Shown here: piece after piece, positions 49,390-58,493 of the stretch
Layout of the letters: each line of letters begins with the position of its first letter
Position numbering within the stretch: position 1 is the stretch's first letter
Assembly: GCF_035474595.1 (NCBI RefSeq)
Contig: NZ_DATIND010000011.1
Location: 1-64,000, forward strand
Source of the DNA: Longimicrobium sp.
GTDB lineage: Bacteria > Gemmatimonadota > Gemmatimonadetes > Longimicrobiales > Longimicrobiaceae
Direction: 5' to 3'
DNA length: 64,000 nucleotides
Position numbers and translations under genes: made by a program
Notes under the pieces: model-generated
Databases searched by the model: none
Told to the model about the DNA's origin: nothing
Seen by the model: only the letters and a program-made list of their open reading frames with translations

Positions 49390-49427
49390 ACCGGCGGCCC
49401 GCGAGTGGTGCGGGCCGCCGGTCGTTT
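49390..49427 (+). terminator. Intrinsic terminator of the dinB-like gene
   Basis: ACCGGCGGCCCGC pairs with GCGGGCCGCCGGT over a 7-base loop, then CGTTT. Confidence 0.9.
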
Positions 49428-49523
49428 GATTTCGTCGCCGTCCCCGCGCCGCGCGGCGATGCGCGGATGCCGTGGACCGCGCGTTCGCTTCCGGGCGGAC
49501 CGGGAGCGGGGGATGGAGATGCG

Positions 49524-50417
49524 TCAGTTGAGCCAGGTCTTCTCCGGCTTGCCCCGCGCCCGTGCGGTCTCGCGCAGCTCGAACAGCTCGCGGCTGAACG
49601 CGCGCGCCGCCGTGGCGAAGGCGCCGCGCTCGCGCAGCTCGCTGGGCGGGGCGCCCATGAACTGCCGCATGGCGGCTTTCAGGCTGACCTCGCTGGCGTA
49701 CCCGCAGGCGCGCGCCACCTGCGCCACCGTGCGCCGCGGGTCGTCCAGCAGCTCCGCCGCCAGGAGCAGGCGCAGCCACGCCATCAGCCGGCGCGGCGGC
49801 GGCAGGTCGGCGCGCGCGAACCAGCGGGGGACGGTGCGCTCGTTCACTCCCAGCGCCGCGGCCAGTTCCGGCGCCTGTCCGCCGGCCGCCACCGTCTCGG
49901 CCGCGGTGGTCAGCAGCGCGCGGGCGCGGGCGGGCACGCCGCGCGGAAGGGCGCGGCGCAGCAGCCGGTGCACCGTGCGCGCCTGCACCGCGGCGATGCG
50001 GCGGGCCAGCGCCGGCTCGCTGTCCTCGCGCCCCAGCGCGACGACATCCGCCACGCCCCACGCGAGCAGGGTGCGCAGCGCGTCGGCATGCCCGGGCGTT
50101 ACCGGGAACGCGGCGACCACGGTGGCCAGGGGGTGCTCCTCGAGCAGCGCCCGCAGCGCCGGCACCGGCGCGCCGCCCGCCGCCCCGGCGAACGGGTCTA
50201 CGACCGACACGGCCGTTCCCGGCGCCCGGCCCAGCTCGGACGCCAGCTCCTTCCAGTCACGCACCGGCACCAGCCGGAAAGCCGTTCCCTGCACCGCGGC
50301 CAGGCGCTCCTTCAGCACCGGCGAGGCGTGGAGCAGGAACAGCGGCCGGACGACCTCCTGCAATGTTACGTCCTGAAAGGGGGTCAGATTGGCGACACCG
50401 CTTGACGGGCCGCACAA
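49524..50417 (-). CDS. AraC-like helix-turn-helix regulator
   Basis: The 297-residue protein has a receiver-like alpha-beta N-terminal part without a clear phosphoacceptor pattern (about 20-130). A middle helix region follows, then a C-terminal AraC-type double HTH: TVAQVARACGYASEVSLKAAMRQFMGAPPSELR (second HTH, key part ACGYASEVSLKAAMRQF). Its 5' end faces the small lipoprotein gene at 50478, 60 bases away, so it may regulate that gene. TTGACG at 50402-50407 could serve the divergent promoter. The ligand is unknown. Confidence 0.75.
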   Translation of the reverse strand: MCGPSSGVANLTPFQDVTLQEVVRPLFLLHASPVLKERLAAVQGTAFRLVPVRDWKELASELGRAPGTAVSVVDPFAGAAGGAPVPALRALLEEHPLATVVAAFPVTPGHADALRTLLAWGVADVVALGREDSEPALARRIAAVQARTVHRLLRRALPRGVPARARALLTTAAETVAAGGQAPELAAALGVNERTVPRWFARADLPPPRRLMAWLRLLLAAELLDDPRRTVAQVARACGYASEVSLKAAMRQFMGAPPSELRERGAFATAARAFSRELFELRETARARGKPEKTWLN

Positions 50418-50477
50418 AAACGCATCACCTTATGCCGCCTCGCCCCCACACAACCCGATGCACACCAGGAGGACCGG

Positions 50478-50666
50478 ATGAAATTCCGTACGTCGCTCGT
50501 GTTCGCCGCCGCCGTGCTCACGCTGGCTGCCTGTTCGGCCGACTCGCTTACCGGGCCCGTGACCCGGCGCCCGCCCGTCAACCAGGAATCCAACGGGAGC
50601 GGGATGATGGGCGGCGGCGGAAACAAGACCACCGACGGGAGCGGGATGATGGGCGGCGGAGGCTGA
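50478..50666 (+). CDS. Small repeat-bearing lipoprotein (module copy 1)
   Basis: The 62-residue protein has a lipoprotein signal (VLTLAACSAD, Cys 19). The mature part of about 44 residues ends in two direct copies of GSGMMGGGG separated by NKTTD. After lipidation only a short flexible tail remains. It faces a TPR protein gene (50788-52080) tail to tail, an arrangement repeated at 56.9-58.5 kb. AGGAGG precedes the ATG, and a strong terminator follows. Confidence 0.7.
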   Translation: MKFRTSLVFAAAVLTLAACSADSLTGPVTRRPPVNQESNGSGMMGGGGNKTTDGSGMMGGGG

Positions 50667-50677
50667 TTCCGGATCGC

Positions 50678-50727
50678 GAGCCACCCGGCCGGGCCGTCAC
50701 CCGTGCGGTGACGGTCCGGCCGGGCTC
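50678..50727. terminator. Terminator between lipoprotein and TPR genes
   Basis: A long stem with CCCGGCCGGGCCGTCAC on the left and GTGACGGTCCGGCCGGG on the right lies between convergent genes. Confidence 0.75.
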
Positions 50728-50787
50728 CGCTGCGGAAGCCGTGCCGCGAAGTCCCTGATCCGGACCGATCGGGGGCTCGCGCCGTTT

Positions 50788-52080
50788 TCAGGCGTCGGCG
50801 TGCGCCGGGCGGCGCGCCAGCGAGGCGCGCACCTGCACCGCGAGCTCGTCGGCGCGGCGCGCCAGCTCCGTGGTTTCCGGAGGCGCGGTGCGCTCGACGG
50901 CGCGGCCGTTGGCGGCGGCCTCGAGCTGCGCCTCGGCCGCCATCATCGTGCGCGCCTCGTCGCGCTCGCGGGCAACCACGAGCGCCGCACGCGCCGCCGT
51001 CTCCGCGCGCGTCCATTCGCCCAGGCTCACGTCACCCTGCGCGATCACCAGCAGCGACTCGGCCGCGAACTCGGCGCAGATAGGCATCTCGGCCAGCGCC
51101 ATGGCCTCGGCGCGCGCGGCTTCGTAGCGGGCCCGCGCCCCCGCGCCCCCCGCGGCCCGCACCACGTTCGCCAGCGACAGCAGGCGCCCGGGGCCGCCGG
51201 GGAAGTGCGGGAGCGAAACGTCCAGGATGGAGAGGGCGCGCGCGAAGTGCCCGCGCTCCGCCCAGAAGCATCCCAGGTCGTGGGCCAGCGCGGGAAGGCG
51301 CGCGTGCCCTTCGCCGTAGGCGCGCAGGGCGAAGCCCGCGTGCGCGTACCCCTCGTCCATCCGCCCCGCGTCCACGCAGAACACGAACAGGTGGTGGTGC
51401 GCGGACCCTTCCAGGCCGTGCAGCCGGCGCTTGCGCGCGGACCGCAGCGCGCGGCGCATCACCGCCTGGGCGGCGGGGTAGTTGCCCGTGCGCATGTACT
51501 GCACGCCCAGGCCGATGAACCCCCACACGTAGGTTTCCCAGTCGTGCCCCCGGGCCAGCCGGATGGCCCGCCGGAACCAGCTTTCGGCCTGCGCGTGGCG
51601 CGCCGCGTCGCGCGCCAGCCGGGCCGCGTCCAGCGCCAGCCGGGCATCGTCGGCCACGGCGACCGCCGCCGCGTGCGCGAACGCCAGCCGCGCACGCGGC
51701 GCCCCGCGCCGCTCCGCCCACCGCGCCAGCGATCGCACGGCGAACACCAGCCGGGTGGGGTCGGCATGCGCGGCGTCGTCGGTCATCTGGGCCAGCGTCA
51801 GCAGCGGCGCCCAGAGCTCCTGCTCCGGCGCGGCCGCGGCCAGCTCGCGGCGCCGCACCTCGCCCGCATGGGGGCCGAACAGGCCGGCCCGCCGTTCCGC
51901 CGGCGTGTCCGCCCAGAGCATGAAGTCGCGCAGCGCGCTCCACAGGAGCACGCCCACCGGCCCGGCGATCTCGTCCAGCAGGTCCGCCCCCTCGGCGGCG
52001 TCGTCGGCGTGCGGGGGCGGCGGAGCGGCGCAGGAGGCGCGCGGACGCACGACGCGTCCGTTCGGCTGGAGTGCCTTCAT
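50788..52080 (-). CDS. TPR-repeat protein (module copy 1)
   Basis: The 430-residue all-helical protein has tandem TPR-like units. The clearest are QAESWFRRAIRLARGHDWETYVWGFIGLG (key AESWFRRAIRLAR), GNYPAAQAVMRRALRSAR and GHFARALSILDVSLPHF. The N-terminal 90 residues (LLDEIAGPVGVLLWSALRDFMLWADTPAERR) are shared in form with the paralogue at 57171-58493 (LGVPLWQFLRDVDLWSTTPPEAR). No HTH, kinase or membrane part is visible. The start at 52080 (MKALQPNGR) is preferred to 52173. It may be a ligand- or peptide-sensing regulator, but that is inference. Confidence 0.7.
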   Translation of the reverse strand: MKALQPNGRVVRPRASCAAPPPPHADDAAEGADLLDEIAGPVGVLLWSALRDFMLWADTPAERRAGLFGPHAGEVRRRELAAAAPEQELWAPLLTLAQMTDDAAHADPTRLVFAVRSLARWAERRGAPRARLAFAHAAAVAVADDARLALDAARLARDAARHAQAESWFRRAIRLARGHDWETYVWGFIGLGVQYMRTGNYPAAQAVMRRALRSARKRRLHGLEGSAHHHLFVFCVDAGRMDEGYAHAGFALRAYGEGHARLPALAHDLGCFWAERGHFARALSILDVSLPHFPGGPGRLLSLANVVRAAGGAGARARYEAARAEAMALAEMPICAEFAAESLLVIAQGDVSLGEWTRAETAARAALVVARERDEARTMMAAEAQLEAAANGRAVERTAPPETTELARRADELAVQVRASLARRPAHADA

Positions 52081-52271
52081 CGGGCTCCGTTGGCGGGGCG
52101 CGGGCGCTGAAGCCCGCGCGGCGACGGGATGGACCGCGTTTGCGGCCATAAAGTATGTCGGTTGCGGCGCCATGACCAGAGTCTGTTACCGGGAGCCCGC
52201 GCTGCCTGCCTCGTCTTTCGTGAACGAACGTCTGTCCGGGAGCCTGACGCGGCGCTTCCGCGCGCGTCCGT

Positions 52272-55200
52272 TCACCGGCTTCCGGGCATCCGCGGCGGCG
52301 CGGTGGACCACATCAGCTCCACCTCGTCGGGCGACAGCCCGTAGGCGCGCACCACCAGCTGCGAGATGCGGCGCTCCAGACCGGCGGCCTTGGCCTGCAC
52401 CGAGGTGAGCCGCGGCGCGTACTCGGCGTGCGCGTTGCGCAGCATCCCCACCTCGCGCGGCGCCAGCGGCTCGGCGTGCGCCACGCGGTGGCGGCGGACG
52501 GCGTCCACGAAGGCGGTGGCGTTCAGGTCGGCGAAGGCCGCCAGCGCCGCGTCGGGCGGGGCGATGTGGTACTCCGAGCGCAGCCACGCCATCATCTCCT
52601 CCGTCATCCCCCGCCGCTCGGTGGTGAGCTCCACGATGCGCTCCACCCCGCCGTCGATCTCCCCCTTCAGCTCCGGGGTGGGGAGGGCGACGGGGAGCGC
52701 CTCGACGGCCGACGGGGTGAGGCGGAGGACGTCGTCGCGGCCGTGCAGGGCGCTGCGCCAGAGCCAGGTCCACGCCACCGGCGAGTTGGCCACGGCCAGG
52801 AGATACGGATCGGCCGCGGGCCAGACGCAGGCGTTGGCGAGGACGCAGACCTCGGCCGCGGCGTAGGCGAACTGCGGGTGCGCGGCGCTGTCGGCGTGCA
52901 CGATCTTCGGCCCGGCGTGCTCGCGCTCGGTCCGCGGGCGCAGCTCCCACCAGTAGCGCCCCTGGTCGTGGCGGGCGCGCAGCCGCTCTTCCCACGGCTT
53001 CAGGTAGGCGTGCAGGGTGGGGAAGGAGCGGGCGAAGAGGTGCTCGGCATCGCTCTCCCCCGCGCCCGTCCAGGGCCACGCGTGCTCCTCGGAGCTGGGG
53101 ATGGCGATGAGCCACGCGCCGCGCCAGTCCGCCGCCCAGCGCTCGATCTCGCCCGCGCGGACCAGCGGGCGCACCAGGTGCGCGGCGCCCGCGTGCGCGT
53201 GGACGATGCGGTCGCGGGTCTCGGCGTCGACCACGAACGCGTCGTTCAGCCCGGTGCGGATTCCCCCCGCCGGCGCCGCGCCCATGTAGTCGGCCAGGGG
53301 AACGCCCGCGGCGGTGATGCGGTCGATGAGCCGCTGCACCTCGGGGCGCTCCAGGCTCCACGGCGCCCCGCCGAAGCGCCCGCGCGGCACGGCGTACGAA
53401 TGCGCCGCGGCGTACGCGGCCAGCCGCGGCTCCGCGCCCGCGCCGGCGGGAAGGACGGTGACCTGCGTCTCGCCCGCGGTGGCGCGGCCGTCCGGGCCGG
53501 GGCGGCGGGCCACGACCACGCAGGCGGCGTCGGGCTCCACCCGCGCGGCCGCGGCGCGGAAATCCACCAGCCGCTCCATCTCCGCGCGCTGGGCCAGGAA
53601 GCGCCGCAGCCCCTCGGCCGGGCCGGAGCGCATCCACCGCTCCGCCGCGGCGAAGGCCACGCGGCCGCCCCGGCGGAGCACGGTCATCGCCATCTGCCAG
53701 AAGTAGGCGTGCAGGTCCGCCGAGGCGTCGTACACCTCGGCGAAGGCGTGCGCCAGGTGCGGGCGGAGCGCGGCGCCGTGCTCGCCGCGCGAGGCGGGCG
53801 GGCGGCCGATCACCGCGTCGAAGCCGGGGTCCTCGCTCCACGTGGCCGTCTCGGCGTCCACGAAGGCCTCGGGGAACTCCAGGTCCCAGTGGAAGAAGCG
53901 GTGCTCGCGCGCCAGCCCCGCCGCGCGCTCCAGCGCCTCGGCGTGCGCGCGCCCCAGCTGCCCGCGCCCCCCGCGCGCCGCCTCCACCACCTCGTCGGCG
54001 TGGAGGCTGGCCATCTCCTCGGCCAGCCGGTTGCCGAAGCCCCGGCTCATCCACACGTCCAGCAGCCGCTTGTAGGGCGCCAGCGCGCCCTCGAGCTCCT
54101 CGTGCCGGCGCGCGCCCTCGGCCGCCTCGGCGGGGCTGGCGTCGGCGGACGCGGCCACCTCGCGGATGGCGGCGGCGGCGCGCAGGAGGCCGCGGAAGGG
54201 GCCGCCGAACGCGTCGAACTGCCCCTGCGGGTTCTCCTCCATCGCCCGCTGCAGCTCGGCCACGCGCGCGCCGGCCAGCGCGTTCCCGCACTTCAGGTGG
54301 TGGTCCAGGCGCGGGAGCGGGGCGCCGGGGACGAAGCCGGCCAGCGAGAGCGCCAGCCGCGCCGCCTCGACCGCGGCGGGGTCCACGTCCACGCCGAAGA
54401 GGCAGCGGCGGACCACGATGCGGCGCAGCAGCGCGTCGTCGCCCAGCCGGGCGGGATCCGGCTCCAGCCCCTGTGCGCGCACCCCGGCGGCGATCCCCGC
54501 GCGGACCTCGGCCACGCGCGCGGAGAGCGGCCCGCGCGGCATCTCGCGCAGCAGCTCGCCCAGGCGGCGGGCGGCGAGGTCGGCGGCGTGCACCAGGAAG
54601 CGCCCGCTCCCCATCGCCGGGTCGGCGACCCGGAGCGAGAGGAGGGCGTCGGCGGCGCGGTCTTCCAGCGCGGCGGCCTCGCGCGCCAGCCGCGCGGCGG
54701 ACTCGGGCGGCGCCTCGTGCAGGCGCTCGCGGCGGGCGGCGGCCTCGTGCACCGCGGCGCGGTACGCGGCCTCGCGCTCGGCCAGCGCGGGGCCGACCGC
54801 CTCGGCCACCACGTACTCCACGATCCACCGCGGGAGCGCGCCGTGCGGCGACGCCTTCCGCTCGCCGCGCGGGTCGACGAGGACCGGCTTGCCGCGCTCG
54901 TCGGCCGCCAGGCGGAGGCCGTGCACGCCGTCCAGCACCCCGGCCACGTCGTCGGGGCCCAGCGGGGCGAAGTCGTAGAATCCCCCCTCCGCGTCGCGCG
55001 AGAGCTTGTCGAGCGCGGGGACCAGGAAGAAGTCGGAGACGGAGTGGTCGCGCAGGAAGCGCCCGGCCGGCGTCCCGGCCGCGAAGATGCCGCCGTACGC
55101 GGGGAGGCCGACGGAGGCGCTGCCGCGGGCGACGAGGTCGAACACCGCGGCCAGCTCGCGCCACAGGTCGGCGGACTGGGGATTCAATCGCTCGCCCGGC

Positions 55201-55517
55201 GCGCGCAGCTCCGCCACCCGCTCGCGGATGCGGCCGATGCCGTGGCGCGCGTACGGCCCGTCCGCCGGCAGCAGCCCGCGCGACTCGGCGCTCAGCAGGA
55301 AGAGGACGCGGGAGAGGAGGAGCAGCGTGCCGGCGAACACCTCGGCCAGCGACGCGTCGGTCTCCTGCGCGGTCCCGCGGCGGCGGCGGCCGTCCACGAA
55401 CCCCGCGGCCAGCCGCTCGAAGACGTCGGCGGCCACAGCCAGGCGCAGCTCGCGCTCGGCGGCGGCGGCCCCGTGCGGCGCGTCCACGTGCGCGGCGGGC
55501 GCCACCATGCTCACCAC
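52272..55517 (-). CDS. Eco57I-like DNA methylase with altered catalytic motif
   Basis: The 1081-residue protein has the layout of large type II-G/Eco57I methylases: helical N-region, SAM-binding motif I DPAMGSGRFL (299-308), the ribose-binding FGVDVDPAAVEAARLAL (374-390), and a C-terminal TaqI-like target-recognition region (about 700-1060). Motif IV, usually (N/D)PPY/F in adenine-N6 methylases, reads IGRPPA (570-575): the catalytic Asn is Arg and the aromatic residue is Ala. SAM binding may survive, but base methylation should be lost or changed. No nuclease motif was found in it, and no specificity or BREX genes are next to it. Confidence 0.8.
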   Translation of the reverse strand: MVSMVAPAAHVDAPHGAAAAERELRLAVAADVFERLAAGFVDGRRRRGTAQETDASLAEVFAGTLLLLSRVLFLLSAESRGLLPADGPYARHGIGRIRERVAELRAPGERLNPQSADLWRELAAVFDLVARGSASVGLPAYGGIFAAGTPAGRFLRDHSVSDFFLVPALDKLSRDAEGGFYDFAPLGPDDVAGVLDGVHGLRLAADERGKPVLVDPRGERKASPHGALPRWIVEYVVAEAVGPALAEREAAYRAAVHEAAARRERLHEAPPESAARLAREAAALEDRAADALLSLRVADPAMGSGRFLVHAADLAARRLGELLREMPRGPLSARVAEVRAGIAAGVRAQGLEPDPARLGDDALLRRIVVRRCLFGVDVDPAAVEAARLALSLAGFVPGAPLPRLDHHLKCGNALAGARVAELQRAMEENPQGQFDAFGGPFRGLLRAAAAIREVAASADASPAEAAEGARRHEELEGALAPYKRLLDVWMSRGFGNRLAEEMASLHADEVVEAARGGRGQLGRAHAEALERAAGLAREHRFFHWDLEFPEAFVDAETATWSEDPGFDAVIGRPPASRGEHGAALRPHLAHAFAEVYDASADLHAYFWQMAMTVLRRGGRVAFAAAERWMRSGPAEGLRRFLAQRAEMERLVDFRAAAARVEPDAACVVVARRPGPDGRATAGETQVTVLPAGAGAEPRLAAYAAAHSYAVPRGRFGGAPWSLERPEVQRLIDRITAAGVPLADYMGAAPAGGIRTGLNDAFVVDAETRDRIVHAHAGAAHLVRPLVRAGEIERWAADWRGAWLIAIPSSEEHAWPWTGAGESDAEHLFARSFPTLHAYLKPWEERLRARHDQGRYWWELRPRTEREHAGPKIVHADSAAHPQFAYAAAEVCVLANACVWPAADPYLLAVANSPVAWTWLWRSALHGRDDVLRLTPSAVEALPVALPTPELKGEIDGGVERIVELTTERRGMTEEMMAWLRSEYHIAPPDAALAAFADLNATAFVDAVRRHRVAHAEPLAPREVGMLRNAHAEYAPRLTSVQAKAAGLERRISQLVVRAYGLSPDEVELMWSTAPPRMPGSR

Positions 55518-56040
55518 GACCTCCGGGCGCGCATGCGCGGATGCGGGCGCGCGGGAGCGTGCGTGGGGGCGGTGCGCTTCATTCGGCTGCGGGATTCGGG
55601 GTCCGGCGGGGGTGGGCCAACGCCCGGAATGTCAGGCCCGGCCCCGCGGAAGTCAACGGGGATGAAGACGCCAACTGTTTGTGTCCGCGACCTCGCCGCC
55701 GGCGGTCCGCGGATGGCGGTGGAGACGGGGGCGCGCGGGGTGGAGCGATGCCCTGCCGGCGGCGCGTCCGCGCCTGTTCCGCCGAGACTCGCCCGGCGGC
55801 GCCGTCCTCCCGCGCGGGCGGGTGGTTGTCCCCCGCGTGCGTCGCGGCGTGGAGGTGATGGGACCGGGAGCGGGGGCGGGCGGGAAGGCGCAACTCGTTG
55901 CGATGCATTCGCGTTGGAATAATCAAACGGAATCAGATGTTTTCGCAAGCGGGGTGGCGCGATATCTTCGTTCTCCGCCGGCCGCGCGGGGCGAACTCTC
56001 CCCCGCGGCAGCGCACACCTCACCACGATCGAGCCCTCCC
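55518..56040. other. Intergenic region without supported gene
   Basis: Frames here are shadows or lack coding character. A possible weak promoter, TTGCGA (55898-55903) with TAATCA (55920-55925) at 16-base spacing, lies in a short AT-richer stretch upstream of the lipoprotein gene at 56041. Confidence 0.4.
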
Positions 56041-56670
56041 ATGAAAAATACCGGAATCGCCGCCGCTCTCCTCGCCGCCACCATCTCCCTGGCCGCCTGC
56101 GGCGACAGCACGGGGAGCAGCGTGGACCCCGGATCGCTGTCGTTCACCTACACGGGCGCGCGCAGCGGCTCGTACAGCGCCACCGGCGCCATCGTCCGCA
56201 CCAGCGACACCACCTTCGCGAAGCAGCCGTTCGCCGTCGGCGCGAAAGGCACGCTGCAGGGGCAGACGTTCGTCAGCATCCTTTCCTACCGGCCGGTGAC
56301 CTCCAGCACCGGCGACATGGTGCTGTTCGACCTGGCGAACGTGACCGGGCCCACCGTGCTGAGCCTGGACGCCGGCTGCGTTGCCGACGACTGCCCCTTC
56401 GCCGGGATCGCCTTCGACACCGATCCCGACGCCAGCGAGGACGAGTCCGACTTCTACCTGTTCGACAGCGGCACGCTGAGCGTGACCGCGGTCTCCGGCG
56501 GCCGCATCCGCGGCACCTTCAGCGGCACGGCCACGGAGTTCTTCGGCGACGCCACCATCACCGTCACCAACGGCGCCTTCGACGTGCCGCTGGTGAGCCC
56601 GTCGCGCGTCCCCTCCGCCAGCCGTGCCTCGGTCGCCACCCGCCTGCGCGCGGCCCGCTCGCACCGCTGA
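56041..56670 (+). CDS. Secreted lipoprotein of unknown function
   Basis: The 209-residue protein has a lipoprotein signal (AATISLAACGD, Cys 20). The mature part is beta-rich and acidic: YTGARSGSYSATGAIVRTSD, a two-cysteine loop CVADDC, a DPDASEDESDFY stretch that could bind calcium, and GRIRGTFSGTATE. It resembles small beta-sandwich lipoproteins common in this lineage, but no family was identified. Confidence 0.65.
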   Translation: MKNTGIAAALLAATISLAACGDSTGSSVDPGSLSFTYTGARSGSYSATGAIVRTSDTTFAKQPFAVGAKGTLQGQTFVSILSYRPVTSSTGDMVLFDLANVTGPTVLSLDAGCVADDCPFAGIAFDTDPDASEDESDFYLFDSGTLSVTAVSGGRIRGTFSGTATEFFGDATITVTNGAFDVPLVSPSRVPSASRASVATRLRAARSHR

Positions 56671-56932
56671 GCATCCGCTGGCGGCCGGCGGACGGGGAGG
56701 TGCCGGGAGCGGCGCCTCTCCGTCCGCGTCTGGAAGCCGGCGCGCTTACGGCTTCTTTGTCCATCGAGGACCTGAAACCGGTCCTCGCCGGCGATCGAGG
56801 CGAACGTATGGCGGAAACAGAGCGCGTTCCGGCGGCTCAGTGGTGTATGTGGTAAACGCGGCGGCTTACGTTGAGGGGCACGCGGAGATGGTTCTCGCCG
56901 CGTCCATCCATCGTTCACCGCAAGGAGCCCCG

Positions 56933-57157
56933 ATGCGAACCACCCGCTACATCCTGGCCGGAATCGTCCTTCTCACCGCCGCCGCGTGCGGCCGTTCCTC
57001 GTCCATCACCGCCCCCGACCGCCCCTCGGCGCCGCGTGCCGACGGCGGCTCTACGTACGGCTCAGGGAACTTTGCGCCGGGCGGGACGGGCACTTCCACC
57101 GCCCAGGGCGACACCGCCACGCGCATCGGCAACGGGACGCTGGGCTCCGGCGCCTGA
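56933..57157 (+). CDS. Small lipoprotein (module copy 2)
   Basis: The 74-residue protein has a lipoprotein signal (VLLTAAACGRS, Cys 19) and a short Gly/Thr/Ser-rich tail (YGSGNFAPGGTGTSTAQGD, ending RIGNGTLGSGA). It faces the TPR gene at 57171-58493 with only 13 bases between stops. This repeats the arrangement at 50.5-52.1 kb although the mature sequence is different. AAGGAG precedes the ATG. Confidence 0.65.
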   Translation: MRTTRYILAGIVLLTAAACGRSSSITAPDRPSAPRADGGSTYGSGNFAPGGTGTSTAQGDTATRIGNGTLGSGA

Positions 57158-57170
57158 CGCGGGGTCCGCG

Positions 57171-58493
57171 CTAGTCCGCCACCGGCTCGCCGGGGTCGGG
57201 GTCGACGCCCAGCGTCAGCGCCTCGGCCAGCTCGGTGGCGAACAGCGCCTCGGGGGTCGCCTCCGCGTCGTCCTCCGCGGGGGGCGGGGGCGGCACCCGG
57301 GCCCGCACGCGCACGCTGCGCGCGGCCTCGATGATGCGCTCGGCGGCCAGGCGCGGCTCCGGCTCGTCGCGCTTGCGGGCCACGGTGGCCGCGTGCCCGG
57401 CCGCCAGCTGCGCGCGGTCCGGGTCGCCCAGCGCGGCCGCCCCCGCGGCGATCCCCACCAGCGCCTCGGGCACCCCCTCGGTGTCCTCGTACTCGTCCAC
57501 CAGCCGCCACGTCTCGCCCCACATGGCCGCGAAGGCCAGCCGGTCGCCCATCCCGGCCGCCGCGGCCGCCATGTTCGCCACCACGATGCGGCGCTCGGCG
57601 ATGCGGCTCACGTGCGGGAGCACGGCGCGGAACACCTGCAGCGCCGGGCGGAAGCGCCTGCGGTCCAGCCAGAAGCGGGCGACGTCGTGCGCCAGCGCCA
57701 CCAGGCGCGGGTGGCGCGGCCCGTACGCCTTGAAGGCACGCTGGGCCCACTCCTCGGCGGTGTCGCCGTTCTCCCCATTCATGGAAACGCAGAACAGGTC
57801 GTGCAGCGCCAGCGGGCGCACGTCCCACAGCGCGTGGCGGCGGGCCACGCGCAGCGCGCGTCCGTACCAGGCACGCGCGGTGGGATAATCGCCGCGCTGG
57901 CGGTAGAGGTTGCCCACCCCCAGGCACGCCAGCCCGTAGTGCCGCCAGTCTCCCGAGCGGCGCGCCAGCCCCAGCGCGCGGCGGAACCACGTTTCCGCGC
58001 GGCGATACTCGGCGTTGCGGCGCGCCAGCAGCCCCACCATGTACGCGGGCCCGGGCTGCTCGGGCGTGGCCAGCGAGGCGCTCTGCGCGAAGGCCAGCGC
58101 GGTGCGCGGCATCGCGTGGTCGCCGGCCCAGCGGCTGAGCGTCTCGCAGGCGCGGGTGATCTGCGCGCCGGCGCCGTGCGTGCGCCCCTCCAGCGCCTGG
58201 CCGATGGTCTCCAGCGGCAGGCGCAGCTCGCGGCGGACGCCGAGCTGCGCCAGGAGCGCGCGCCGGCGCCGCACCATCCCGGCGCTGAACAGGCGGCCGC
58301 GCGCCTCGGGCGGGGTGGTGGACCACAGGTCCACGTCGCGCAGGAACTGCCAGAGCGGGACGCCCAGCCCCGCGCCGGCTTCCTCGAGCACGCGGTAGCC
58401 CTCGAAGGGCTCGTCGCTGGCGGTGAGCCCGGGCGGCACCACCCACAGGCGCGAGATGCGCCGGCTTCGTCGTTGGGTTCGTTCCTCCGTCAC
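57171..58493 (-). CDS. TPR-repeat protein (module copy 2)
   Basis: The 440-residue helical protein is a paralogue of the one at 50788-52080. Shared parts are the N-terminal VPLWQFLRDVDLW region, the TPR units AETWFRRALGLARRSGDW, GDYPTARAWYGRALRVARR and RRFRPALQVFRAVLPHVSR, and an acidic C-terminal tail. The GTG start at 58493 is chosen because GGAGAC lies upstream; the frame reaches 58532. No output domain is visible, so it may act through protein contacts like Rap-type TPR proteins. Confidence 0.7.
   Translation of the reverse strand: MTEERTQRRSRRISRLWVVPPGLTASDEPFEGYRVLEEAGAGLGVPLWQFLRDVDLWSTTPPEARGRLFSAGMVRRRRALLAQLGVRRELRLPLETIGQALEGRTHGAGAQITRACETLSRWAGDHAMPRTALAFAQSASLATPEQPGPAYMVGLLARRNAEYRRAETWFRRALGLARRSGDWRHYGLACLGVGNLYRQRGDYPTARAWYGRALRVARRHALWDVRPLALHDLFCVSMNGENGDTAEEWAQRAFKAYGPRHPRLVALAHDVARFWLDRRRFRPALQVFRAVLPHVSRIAERRIVVANMAAAAAGMGDRLAFAAMWGETWRLVDEYEDTEGVPEALVGIAAGAAALGDPDRAQLAAGHAATVARKRDEPEPRLAAERIIEAARSVRVRARVPPPPPAEDDAEATPEALFATELAEALTLGVDPDPGEPVAD

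Noticed and set aside
52272-55517. BREX PglX or complete type I/II-G restriction enzyme
   Set aside because: No BREX partners (pglZ, brxL, brxC) or nuclease motif are present, and the catalytic NPPY motif is lost, so only a generic Eco57I-like methylase call is supported.
52428-55922. Plus-strand open frame of 1164 codons opposite the methylase gene
   Set aside because: Low-complexity Arg/Gly/Ala/His translation with no domain; the minus strand has clear methylase motifs.
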